Positions 51,169 through 62,095 of a stretch of 64,000 nucleotides of DNA are shown one piece after another (the stretch's first letter is position 1; each line of letters starts with the position of its first letter). The notes under the pieces were generated by a model. It did not search any database. It was not told the DNA's origin and worked only from the letters and a program-made list of their open reading frames with translations. The DNA comes from Campylorhamphus procurvoides. Its lineage: Eukaryota > Chordata > Aves > Passeriformes > Dendrocolaptidae. A program made the translations under genes and the position numbers. Location: positions 186,001 to 250,000 of the forward strand of contig WBMV01000457.1 in assembly GCA_013396655.1 (NCBI GenBank), given 5' to 3'.

Positions 51169-51241
51169 ATGTGTAACCGATTTGTGGGAACCTGGAAACT
51201 CGTTTCCAGTGAGAATTTTGATGACTATATGAAAGAATTGG
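51169..51241 (+). CDS. PMP2: PMP2 coding exon 1
   Basis: Encodes [24 protein letters not shown] and the first base of Gly25. Donor G|GTAAGA. 18 of the first 20 or so residues match FABP4 exon 1 closely. Confidence 0.96.
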
Positions 51242-54200
51242 GTAAGAAATGTTTTTTCATTTCTTTATTTTTGTAAATAAGTTTCCTTCGGGAGTGCTTT
51301 GCCCATAGTTGGTGCCTTCTTCCTGGCCATAAAAGCACTTTCATTACTTTTCTAGCTTAATTTTATTTCTTTCCTTTAGCATCTAAAATGCAAGAGGTAG
51401 ATGATGAATTACTGTAATAAATTGACTTCTGTCTAACTGAACTGAACTGATATAATTTGTTTTTCTGTCACGAGATGCAGATTTTTTTATGTTTTTCTTG
51501 ATTTCATGGTTAAACTCATGACTTGTGGTAATTTACAATATATAATGGAGCTGATGTCTCATGGCACTTCAGTTTCAGATGTCTAAGTCCTATGAATGAA
51601 ACTATCTGTTACTGAAGAATGCCAAGAATGTAATAAATTAAACATTGTTTTTCATTTTAATGCTGGCTTCATTCCTATATAATAAGTGCACAGACAGTTA
51701 GCTACTTCATTGCTATTGCTATATAAATGATTCACTGAGACACTGATTCCCTTTATTTGAAATGCTAGACTTAATAACAAAAGAATTACAGTTAATTAAC
51801 CAGAGTGAATGTGAAAGGAAAGCCTAGCTGCAGATATTTTTTCTGAACATCTGAATGGAATTGTTTAGTATAGAATGCTTACTGCAAGTAGTGTTACACC
51901 TTGCAAATAACTTTATACCCTCTTATGCAGATCTTTTCATCTGAGCATAACATTGCACTTAACAAAGGCACTAACTCCAGCTATGCCCTTTCTGTTTCTA
52001 TACAACAGCAATGTATTGCCAGTGGTCTTCATTCCAACTTGCCTCAGACTTCACAACTTGTAGAGAAAGAACTGGACTAGCACTAGGCAATACAAAAGGC
52101 TTCTGTCATGGGATTTCCCTGAAGCTCTTTGCAGCTCTTCACTCTTATATCTCTACATTTTTTTATATTTCATGCTTGTACTTCTCATGAAGGTTCCTAT
52201 ATAAGGATCCCTAAGGGATGTTAATAGCAACCTAGGAATTTCCCAGGCTTCTGGATGTTTTACTGAACAAGCATCAGCATATTGCCAGTTCAGTATTCAA
52301 TTTCTTCCTTGCAGGTGTCAACAAAAGTGCAAATTCTCAGATGTATCAAAAATTCCTTTTAAAAGAATTCTTATAAGACTTTAGAAGAAACAAATATTCC
52401 TCTGAATTTTTCTATCTATTTTGTCTCTACACAAACTCATGAAGATTTGTAACCAACTATGTTTCTTCTTAGCTAAGTGTGCACAGGTGTATAATCACAT
52501 ATATCTTGACTTCTTGCTGAAGGTGCACTCCATCAGCTGGGGCTGCCTCAGTCTCTGAACACTGAGGTTCCCATTCCTACTTCCACACCTGAAGAATTAC
52601 CATCTCATTTAAATCAGGCATTAAAGTATTCAAGAAGAACCTGTTCCTTAGTCTTCCACTGAAGATTCATGAGAGGATACTGAGTTTCTTGCTTGCTAGA
52701 ATGTAATGATTGTTTTGCTTCTGATTTCCAGGAGTGGGGTTAGCTACCCGGAAACTAGGTGGCCTGGCAAGGCCTGATGTGATCATCAGTATGAAAGGAG
52801 ACATAGTAACTATCAGAACTGAAAGCACATTTAAAAATACGGCAATCTCTTTCAAATTGGGCCAGCAGTTTGATGAAACAACAGCAGATGACCGGAAAGT
52901 CAAGGTAAGGGGGCTGATGATCTCTTAGTGGTCTGGACATCTCCTATAACACTAGGAGGAATATTTCCTACCCTGTTAGTGTACTATGAGTTTTCCAAAT
53001 TATTCAAAGAAAACACTGAAGGAAGAAACAATATGGTGCTGAATCTAATGTTACTAAGTGTGTTATTAGTCATTACCAATAACATATCTTGCTGAATGTG
53101 AACTGAATTGCTACTCTAACCTGCAGAACTTGGACTGCAGTTTGAAACTCTTCTCTTGGCCTTTGCAGAGTGTTGTAAACTTGGAGAAAGGTTCATTGGT
53201 GCAAGTGCAGAAGTGGAATGGCAAAGAGACCACAATAAAGAGAAGGCTGGTTGATGGGAAAATGGTGGTGGTAAGTTCATGTTCCTTGTATGCTGATAAA
53301 AGTCAGAAGGATGCAGTCTTCCGTTTGGTTCTGCCAAATCAGTTTTGGCTTTTTCTTTGAATTATGAGATAAATTAAGACATAGATAAAGGGAGCCAAGC
53401 TTAGAAAACAAGCTGGAAGGAAATAAATATTGTTGCATACCGGAAGTTGTCTTTAAAGTGACTATATTGGCAGAGTTGGCATAAATTTGCAACATATTTA
53501 CTGCTCTCAGTATTATTATCCTTAAAATAAATTAGTTTTTGAAATAGCAGAAACCTGTAAAATACAAACAAAAGTTTACAAGCTGGGTACTGCTGTCCCT
53601 GGAATGTGTCTTACCTTTTCACTATAATTGGAATAAACCCTGTCCAACCTTAGAAAACTGATTTTACACTTTTTCACATACCTATTTCCACTAAATTACA
53701 CTTTTTCACATACCTATTTCCACTAAAGCCCATCAATCCACACATACCTGTTTACTTTTTCAATGTGAGCATGCCGAATGCACTAAGTAGGTTCTTGAGG
53801 TGTAGTGTGTGAAAACCATCAACTCTGTGCCCTTGTCTGCCTGCATGGTGACCTGCAGCAGGGACTGGTAGGTCCTGACAGCCCCTCCAAAATACCCACT
53901 GCTATGAGGGAATGTGTCTTTCATTCCCAGGGGAATTGTAATGCTGGCTGTTTCTCATCCCCCGTTAGATGCTCCTTTCTCTAGCAGCCATGTGAAAGTC
54001 ATGGGTTGGTCAAGCCAGGGTGATAACATACTTTAGCGATGCAGGTGATTTTAGGAGCCCTAGTTGTCAAGATCACTACTAAAATCAGGATTTCATTTTT
54101 GAACAAAATTAAGGACTTTGTTCACTAAACTTTATAAAGAGTAGAGTCAGACCAATTTTGGAGACTTGTTCGAAGTCAGTAGCATCACATCTTTACATGT

Positions 54201-56005
54201 TATCTTGTTTTATGGGTTTTGGTTTTTTTGGTTTTTTTGGGCGGGCAGTTGTTTTTTTTTATAAACTCTCATACATAGAATCATAGAATGGTTTGGGTTG
54301 GAAAGAATGTTAGAGATCCTCTAGCTCCATCCCACTGTTGTGGGCAGGGACACCTTCCGCTAGACCAGGTTGCTCAAAGCCCCATCCAATCTGGCCTTGA
54401 ACACTTCTGTTGCCTTAAGGAAAGGGAAAAAAAAACTTTCCAAGACAACTTTATGTGGGCAAAGCAGGGATGAGTTCCTTTACTTATAGGGTTTTGAGGT
54501 ACAGAATATATAGGAGTATAAAAGAGTATATAATATATAAAGTATAAAAGAGTACAACACGTGTTGATAAGTAACAGATAGAAAAGACCAGTGCTAGGAT
54601 GAACTCATGGCCTCAGGAATACCATGTGAGCTCTTTTCCAAGCGCCACTGCTTCAAAACATGCAGAGTAAATTAATCCAAAAGGCGTCCCTTTCATGTCA
54701 TTCCTAGCTGTACACATACCCACCAACCCCTGAGCCACTCTGCTATGCCTTACCAAAGCAAACAAGGGACAACCCTTGGTTCCGCCTCATGGCACGCCTC
54801 TCCTAGAATGGATTTGGAGGTCTTAAGACCCCTTTCCCTTATTGGAGCTTCTCCAAGGCTGCTGGGCTTTGCTTTCTTGTTTTGACTAACGTGGTATCTA
54901 GTTGCCTTAGCTCTGGTATATGTTTTCCTTGCACAGTGTTCTAGCTATTATCTGACCCTGAAGACAGCTAACACAGGGTTAGAAGTTGTTAGCTATGCTA
55001 TATGTGAGAAACTACCTAGAAGTATAAAAATCTACAAATTCATGAAAACCCTAAGGCATCACTTCCAGAGATGGAACATTTGCAACTTCTCTGGGCAACA
55101 CGTTCCAGTGCATCACCATCCTCCCAATAAACAATTTCTTCCATATGTTCAATCTAAACCTACGCTCTCATTTTAAGGCTTTTCTCCTTGTTCTGTCACT
55201 ACCCACCCCTGTAAAAAGTCTGTCTCCACCTCTCTTGTAGCCCCCCTTTAGATAGGAAGGGTGATTTGGTTTCGCATCTCCTCATGGTTGCATTTCTGTG
55301 TAACTTTTTTCTAATCGTTAAACCATCTTTATAAAGCAGAGAAGTAGGGTTCCTCTTCAGCAAGTGTCCTGCTGTCTGTCCCTTTCCTCATCAGGTTGGT
55401 GGAGGATGTCTCATCTTTTGCAGACCAATGAGGTACTTTTTCAACATCCCATTGCCTTTGTCATGTGCATCCTGTGGCTGTGAGTCACCAGCAGCTACTG
55501 GGGAAAGAGGGTCAAGAGAAATATTTTGTGACTCAGAAGTGCAAAACTTTTTAGCCCAGAAGCCTGACCTCGGAAATGGCCAGACTACTTCTGCTTCTAC
55601 ACAAAAACTCCTCCCCCCAAATTTGTAAATTTGGAAGTGTTGGTGGGCCATGGTATAAAAATCAGGTAGGGCTAATATTTCTGTCAAATCAGCAATAATA
55701 CCCAGGAAGGTAAATTTGTTTGTGGAAGCTGATCCTAATTTTGCAGTTTTTGTCATTATATGACACTTAATGAAGTCTGAAGCTGTTAAAATAGAAACAA
55801 CTCCATTTGCAACATAGCTTTGCTGTTCGCTCTAAAAATTCTGTAAATACATAAAGATGTGATATCTGGATTTTCACTGACTTCAGATGTTACTGCAGCA
55901 AACACACCTGCTGTCAGCAAAAGGTTTATATTAATCTTTTCCTTTGTGCCTTAGGAATATGCCATGAAAGGAGTTGTCTGCACTAGAGTCTATGAAAGAG
56001 TGTGA
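51169..56005 (+). CDS. PMP2: PMP2 (myelin P2 / FABP8), four exons, 132 aa
   Basis: Joins 51169-51241, 52732-52904, 53169-53270 and 55955-56005 into a 132-aa FABP. P2 binds fatty acids and the cytoplasmic face of peripheral myelin membranes, stacking bilayers in Schwann cells. The identity rests on [37 protein letters not shown], the basic [11 protein letters not shown] segment and the C-terminus [13 protein letters not shown], all P2-like rather than FABP4/5-like. Arg107, Arg127 and Tyr129 are present, as is Phe58 in the portal. Cys125 is kept, but residue 118, Cys in mammalian P2, is Tyr (TAT). Exons 73/173/102/51 nt; introns 1490, 264 and 2684 nt. The last is enlarged by an antisense CR1 with an LTR inside it. 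The ATG has A at -3 and aligns with that of FABP4. Confidence 0.95.
52732..52904 (+). CDS. PMP2: PMP2 coding exon 2
   Basis: 173 nt, acceptor TTTCCAG, donor AAG|GTAAGG. Residues 25-82 including Phe58 and [18 protein letters not shown]. Confidence 0.97.
53169..53270 (+). CDS. PMP2: PMP2 coding exon 3
   Basis: 102 nt, residues 83-116 ([20 protein letters not shown] onward) with Trp98 and Arg107. Acceptor CTTTGCAG, donor GTG|GTAAGT. Confidence 0.96.
53664..53727. repeat. Perfect 2 x 32-bp tandem duplication in PMP2 intron 3
   Basis: The 32-bp unit beginning TTACACTTTTTCACATACCT occurs at 53664-53695 and again, without a mismatch, at 53696-53727. Perfect identity suggests a recent slippage event. 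Confidence 0.9.
54275..54407 (-). mobile_element. Antisense CR1 LINE, 3' part (left of nested LTR)
   Basis: TAGAATCATAGAATGGTTTG and the CAGGGACACCTTCCGCTAGA, CCAGGTTGCTCAAAGCCCCA blocks are the reverse complement of a CR1 3' end. It stops at GGCCTTGAACACTTC, where the LTR begins, and continues at 55060. Lies in PMP2 intron 3. Confidence 0.95.
54402..54407. repeat. Target-site duplication, left copy (CACTTC)
   Basis: CACTTC directly before the TG start of the LTR; repeated at 55060-55065. Undisturbed CR1 has one copy here (..AACACTTCCAG..). Confidence 0.8.
54408..55058 (-). mobile_element. Solo LTR of an avian endogenous retrovirus nested in CR1
   Basis: 651 bp starting TGTTGCCTTAAGG and ending CCTAAGGCA, i.e. 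TG..CA termini with a short imperfect inverted repeat (TGCCTTAGG / CCTTAAGGCA). Flanked by CACTTC direct repeats, with one extra T at the right edge. On the minus strand it reads TGCCTTAGGGTTTTCATGAA at its start and has TATA-rich sequence (reverse of 54500-54560). No retroviral internal sequence remains. A 6-bp duplication points to an ERVK-like integrase, but the family name is uncertain. Confidence 0.85.
55060..55259 (-). mobile_element. Antisense CR1 LINE, upstream part (right of nested LTR)
   Basis: Picks up at CACTTCCAGAGATGGAACAT and continues through AACTTCTCTGGGCAACACGT, TCCAGTGCATCACCATCCTC, AAACAATTTCTTCC and TGTAGCCCCCCTTTAGATA. This is the direct continuation of the CR1 interrupted at 54407. 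The right end is approximate. Confidence 0.92.
55955..56005 (+). CDS. PMP2: PMP2 coding exon 4
   Basis: 51 nt, residues 117-132 ([16 protein letters not shown]) and TGA. Acceptor TGTGCCTTAG. Tyr118 replaces the usual Cys; Cys125, Arg127 and Tyr129 are retained. Confidence 0.96.
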   Translation, partial: EYAMKGVVCTRVYERV

Positions 56006-56215
56006 AGAAATTCCTTCTCTGCACTGGACTGGGACTGGCTCTTAAAACTTGGCTTAGTTCAGTGACCAAAGCCTCATGCACTGTGCTTCTTTATTTTCTT
56101 ATTTCCTTTTATTGGGAAAATGACTACACTATAATTTGATGTTTCAGAGCCATAGTGTAACTAATCCAAATTGTTGTGGTGATCCAATAAAAGCTTCTCA
56201 ACACAGAAGAGTGTC
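56006..56215 (+). terminator. PMP2: PMP2 3'UTR and polyadenylation site
   Basis: AATAAA at 56186-56191, 180 nt after the stop, followed by a GTGTCTGG-type downstream element near 56210. Length and layout match the FABP4 3'UTR. Confidence 0.8.
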
Positions 56216-59200
56216 TGGCTCTACATGAATGATTTAAGTTTTCATTCTTGAATGGCACCATCTTTTCTGCTGATCCTCTCTGTATAAATGATCAGAGGAC
56301 TTCTGAGTAAAATGGGGACACACAAGTAATCCATAATTGAGAGGGAGATAATGTTGTTTCCTTGTTATGTGTAGAAAATATAATCTCATGGACTCAATAT
56401 TCCTTTCCTGTAAAGGATTTTATTGCTGGATAGTTCCTATAAGGAAAATTACTGCCAGAATTTTTTACTTTCAGTATGATATATTTTTTTAACCTTATGG
56501 TTTTAGCAGATCATTGTTTCATACTCATCCCAAAAAGTTTATAATTCTTTGAGTACTGTGTTTTATATCCTGAAACTTATTTGGAGGAAAGCAGCTACTG
56601 GAGGAAAAACAATTGGAATATAGTCTGTTTGTCTGTCAAAAGAGCAAGTAAACCTGTGAAACAAAGTGAGGAGCAGGTGTGAATGAACTCCAGAAGTCTA
56701 AAGGCTAGAGGGCTTCATTTTGAAAAATGTTCAGCAATTCAGGCTACTTCCAGTACAGCACTTAAGATTATGCATAATATTAAGCACACAAAGGAGCTGC
56801 ATTGTGTAGAGGTTGCTATCAAGCGTAGCTGAGTAGCAAAGCTGTTCATTCCTCCCATTGCACCTACTCTGCTTTTATCTAAGGAAAAGACAGGGAAAAA
56901 AAGCACACAAACCTAGGTTTCTGGAAGTCTATTTAACAAAAAAAAGCACCCTAGCAGCTCATAATTTTTTGCCCCCATTAGTTCATTATCCCCCGACACT
57001 CATGCTAATCAGACAGAGTATTTTATCTCTTGTCACTGCCTCCCTGCCGTCACACAGGCCTGCCCTGCCTCCTCGGTGGGGTTAAAGCAACTTTGAAAGG
57101 TGTGTGTGTGTTTATTTTGGCTCATCAGGAGCTGCAGAGCTGATATGAACCTTTGCCTACTGGGTTTACAGGCAAGAACATAAATTCTCAAGGTCAAGAC
57201 AAATCTTGAACGTCAGAATCTAAATTGGTTTGGCCAAGGAAGGAGTGAAGAAATGGATACCATATGCAAATGCAAGATATAAAGGTCACTTTTCTCCTCT
57301 ACCCACCACTGGAAAACCTAGAGTCTGGGTCCAGCTTTGAATACATTTTTATGCAGATGCACACTAACTAGAGTCAGCTGCCAGAAGGTAAATGGAATGA
57401 ATCGTAGAAAATATTAGCTGTGAGAGAAGGCTGTGAGATTTGTGGAAAGCAGTTTTAAGGAAGGGTTTATCCTGATCTCTAACCTAGATGGAAGGACAAA
57501 TGTCCTGTATTCAGCTGTACCATTAAAATTCACCTCTTGTGAGTGTCAGAGTTTCTGTGACTCAGTGATTGTAAAAAGGAATGGAGGAAGTATGATACTC
57601 CCTATATCAACTTTTGCAAACAGATTGTAATCATGTATTATAAGTGAGCATCACCCACCAGGCTTCCACAAGAGCAGTCATACAGTGTGAACTCTTGTTA
57701 CATGTGACCCTCCAGATTATTCTCCTAGTCTTTTAACAGAGACTCAAAGTCATTTTTTACAGCTCAGAATCTGCCTGATACTGACTTGTGAATCAGGATT
57801 TTCACTCTGCAGCTCCTTCATTCCCTCCCCTTGCAGTGCAACAGAAAGGATGCCAGGCCCACTTGCCCCAGCCTGGCTCTTCGAAGGTGAAACTTGTCCA
57901 GAATCTTTTGAGCAGGGCTCATCTCCCGCCCCTGAGCCACAAGCAAAGGAGAAGATACTGCTCTAAACAAGCTCTTTATTTCCTTTGTTTTTCCTGATGC
58001 AACCGGCAAATGCTTCTTTGAGCTTAAATGAAAATTTTCCTCTCCAATAAAATATTACTTTTCAGCTTTTTATTTCCCTGAGTGAAGGAAATAAACATTC
58101 AATTCAGTACAAACTAGTTTTTCCAGGTCTGAAAACAGCAACACAATAAAAACAAAGGACTGCTCACTTTGTCTTCATTTATTTATTTATTTACTGTCGT
58201 CTCCTTTTTTGTGGCGCAACAAACCTCTCTCTTCTCCTTAAGAAACTTTCAGTTGCATTTATTTTTCCAGAGATTTGGGATTAAAATAATGATAGCTTTG
58301 GGTCCTTAAGATCCCAATTTAATGCAGATGTGCTGTTTAGGAGCCTAGTATTTGGCACTTTCACTCCATACAAAGATCACTTAAAAATGTCCTGAGAGCT
58401 GGAGACTTTCCAAAACAGGAAAAGTGCAACAGAACTGATAGTGTTGAAGGCAAAAACAATAAGGCAGGTGGTACAAATCAGCACAGAAATGGAGGGTTTG
58501 GGGATCCTGCAGTCCATAAGACCATCCTTGGGATCTCCAAGAGAATATGAATTTTGTAGTCTTGAGGTCTTTTTTCGTGTCTTATTGTAAATTAGTTTTT
58601 CTTTTTCCTAAACTTTTCACAAGGATCAGATACTTCTGGAATGAACATCTAGGCTGAGGTACAATGTCTGCGTCTTGAACTGTACTTTCACATTGTCATA
58701 GGCGGCCTTTTGCCATTTCCCTGGCTTGTGTATGCACTCACCCTAGAAATATCAGTAGTCTGATGCTGGTGAATAAAGAACATTAAAGGCAATCAGCTTG
58801 ATCTAGCACCCACCACAAGCAGTGAAATCCTGGCTGACTTCAGAGTACCAGAGTCACACTCCTCTCCCATTGGTCACTCCTGCAAATGCTGTAAGGCTCT
58901 GTCACTCCTCCTTTTTCCTGCATCTCCCAAGGCAGTGGGAAATGCCTGCATGGGGTATTCATTCTTCAGCTGTTACACCCCTGCTATCACTGCCTGCCTC
59001 TGCCCTCTCTGGGAAGGAAAAGAATGGTGCCACGGTAAGAGCCCACCTCAGCCCCAGTGCTGCCTTGGGGAGCACTGAAGTCAAACAAAAGCTGCATTTG
59101 ACCTCTGTGTATCAAAGCTGTTTTCTTGGAGTGTGCAGAATTTGGAAATTTGTGACAGAAACCATCTCCTGGTGATGTATAACTAAACTTGAGATTTTGT

Positions 59201-61304
59201 ACCCTGCACCCTAGTCTTTTCCATGCGGAATGGAGCAGAGAATAAAGGCGACACCACTGACTCTCCTCCAACTTTGTACTTCCCTGGTTCATTTCCCCAG
59301 CGGTCATTTTGGGGGCAACTGTATTCCTGTAAAGTGAACTCAGAGACATTCAGGTGTCCAGCACACGGCTTTGCTGTTTTTTCACACAGAGACCTTTTCA
59401 CCTGTTGGGACAGTTTGACTAAACAGCTAATGTGACTGAGCAGTTCTTGAAATGGCAAAGATTCGGTGAGGGCATTAGGCTATGTTATGAAAGCAACTGG
59501 GCTTCATAAGAAGTCCTCACCATTTATCACATTTTTTCCAAGAAGCAACTTGTTATGCTAATAAACACTGTGCTATTTAGAAATTGCTCATCTGTGCCTT
59601 TTAAGACATTGCTACCTTCTCTAATTTCCATTTCAGACTAAAGAAGTTCTGTTGTTGTCTGAGATACAAAGAAGTGAAAGGTTAGTGCTGAAGGGGTAAT
59701 CAGACAGAAACAAATAAGCTGATGCCATGAAAAAGTCTCCTACAGAAATCCTGGAATTTAGATGTAATCAAGGTCTTTGTTAGGGAGGCAATTAGAGCAT
59801 ATCCTCACCATTTCAATGCAAAACGTTGTGGTTGGCTACTGGCCATTGTACTGCAGACGGGAAACACAATATAATAATGCTATTTGGACTAAAGGGCACA
59901 ACAGCATTGGGAATAACGCAGTGCCTGAGACACTACAGAAAGGAGAAACTTTGTAAGACAACATTCATACAGTACAGTTTATATGGCTCTTTTTGCCTTT
60001 TGAGTAGCAAATCAATATTTAAATATATTTTCCTTAAATGTTATGAAAAATTTTAAAATGAAAATCAGAAGGAATATAATCATTCAGGGATTAGGAAGGT
60101 TAGGGTGAGTGGATTGCAGCTAGTTCGATTTTTGAGTTCTCAGTGAAGTATTAATTAAAGTATTTAAAGAGTATTTTATATTTGCTGTAATGTGATCACC
60201 AGTATCAGTCACATTATTTGTGAGAAGTGTAAAGGAGGGAAAAGGGTTTTCTATTTAATTCCAGATAAACGCAATCCCTGGCACACTCCCTGGTGGATAA
60301 GTCCTCCTTAGAAGAGGCAGCTCTGTCAGCAGTGGGGCAAAAACACTGCAAGAATTCATCTTGTCTTTCAAGCTTATAGATAGAGTATCACAATTAAAGC
60401 TACATCAGGAGATATCTATAGTGGAGCTGTGGGACATGCCAACTACTGCACTGCCTCTTTTAAATGTCACAGAGTTTAGGGTTGCTTTGGGAAATCTGTA
60501 GACATAATTATCAAAAAGGGGAGATATTTAGTGTCTCTAGCTGTAGTACAATACTTATACATACTAACAATAATCTCATTTATCTCAGATCCTAGTATGA
60601 ATTTCCAGACCTGAAATCTGAACTACATATGCATGTTTTACTTGGAAGCTCTTTACATTTCATAGGAAAAAACACTGCAAGACAGTGAAGGTGGAGCCCT
60701 CAGTCTCCCTATATAACCTTCTAGCAGACGTTCACATCTTTGTAGAGCATCATGCCACCTCGTTGTATCTTGTGCCATATACTGTTCAGAGCTTTATAGC
60801 CTACTGATTCCTACAGATTTCCATTTAAAAGGAATATTAATTCCTTCACAAAAGTCCTCTCATTATGAACAGTAGGTAAAAAAAGACTGCAAAGAAATTT
60901 GACACTGTAAGACATAACTTTCAAGGCCTTGAATTACCCAGTCAACAGAAATGTTTTCATTTAGCTTAACAAGAGATAGAGCAGTCAGATTAAGAAAGGT
61001 TAGGTGCATAAATATCTGTGCTTTTCAGATAGGATCAGAGCCCTCTGGCCAGGAACACAGGAACTAAGATTAAGGCTCTCCCTGGTGCTTCCTCTTTCTG
61101 GGGATTTTGGTGTAATCAAGAAGCATCATAATAGTTTATCCTGGCTCTGTCTCCAGTTGGGCAGAGAGCATGTTGTGAAATACAGAGGCAATCGCTACAG
61201 TTGAAATTAATGACTATGGAAAAGTTGTGTCAAAGTAGAAAATTTTTTAAAGCATGGGTGTCAATCTGAATACGGCATTTCAAACCAATTTCATTTGCTT
61301 CTCA
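56216..61304. other. Intergenic DNA downstream of PMP2, no gene recognised
   Basis: No FABP5-like exon on the minus strand, the next gene expected from human order, was seen. Contains a short (ATTT)n run at 58178-58193. Overlapping frames at 58822-59458 on both strands have no recognisable domain. Confidence 0.5.
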
Positions 61305-61405
61305 TAGGGTGTCAAATCTTGTGGATGGAAGAAGAGCAGTCATAGTCATCCTTCTTGACTTCTGTAAGGTTTTGACAGTAAGGTCAAAGACATATGAGTC
61401 CTACA
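61305..61405 (+). mobile_element. Older CR1-like LINE, RT region (left part)
   Basis: Encodes LVDGRRAVIVILLDFCKVLT, the counterpart of the CR1 RT block ending D-F-S-K-A-F-D-T-V. It stops near 61405, where a separate CR1 3' end begins; matching downstream sequence resumes after 61710. Confidence 0.7.
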
Positions 61406-61710
61406 AGAAATCTGGAGACGGACTCTTTACAAGGGCATGTAGTGATAGGACAAGGGGGAATGGCCTTAAAATGAAAGATGGTAGGTTTAGATTGAACATA
61501 AAGAAGAAATTCTTCATTGTGAGGTTGGTGAGGCACTGGAACAGGTTGCTCAGAGAAGTTCTGGATGCCCCAATCCCGAGGTCAGGTTGGACGGGGCTTT
61601 GAGCAACCTGGTCTAGTGGGAGGTGTCCTTGCCCATGGCAAGGGATTTGGAACTAGATGATCGTTAGGGTCCCTTCCAACCCAAACCATTCTATGATTCT
61701 ATGCTTGTAA
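61406..61710 (+). mobile_element. CR1 LINE 3' end, probably inserted into the older CR1
   Basis: Blocks AGTGATAGGACAAGGGGGAA, TGGCCTTAAAATGAAAGATG, GTAGGTTTAGATTGAACATA, GAGGCACTGGAACAGGTTGC, GGGGCTTTGAGCAACCTGGT, GGTCCCTTCCAACCCAAACC and a final ATTCTATGATTCTATG. A well-preserved, complete 3' terminus. Confidence 0.93.
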
Positions 61711-62095
61711 ACGCCATAAATTTAGGCTAGATTAAGTTGCTGCTACAGAGAAGGGGTACAAACTGATGCAAAATCCATACATCAGTGGCTCAAAGTGGAA
61801 GGATATATCACATGGACTTGTGTTGGTCCAGTCCTGTTCAATAATAACCTCAATTCAATAATAAAATTAGTAATAACCATGTTGTTATTTATAGAGTGTA
61901 CAGAGATGAGAGGAAATGCAAGCATACCAGAGGGCAGGGTTCAGATTCAAATGACCTCAATAAACCCAGGAAATAGTTTGAAACAGCCAGGAGGACATGT
62001 AAGAGGGAAAAAATGCACTAAGCAATACCAGCAGGAGCACAAATACTGGATGGAGAACAAGCAAGAACTAGTGCAAACAGTGGCTCCTGTTCTCC
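61711..62095 (+). mobile_element. Older CR1-like LINE, RT region continued (right part)
   Basis: TTGGTCCAGTCCTGTTCAAT near 61824 corresponds to the CR1 'GGCCCAGTTCTGTTCAACATC' block. Further on, CTCAATAAACCCAGGAAATA, GTTTGAAACAGCCAGGAGGA and CAAATACTGGATGGAGAACA match the next parts of CR1 ORF2 in order. These come later in the element than the block at 61305, so both pieces are one old copy split by the insertion at 61406-61710. Confidence 0.65.
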
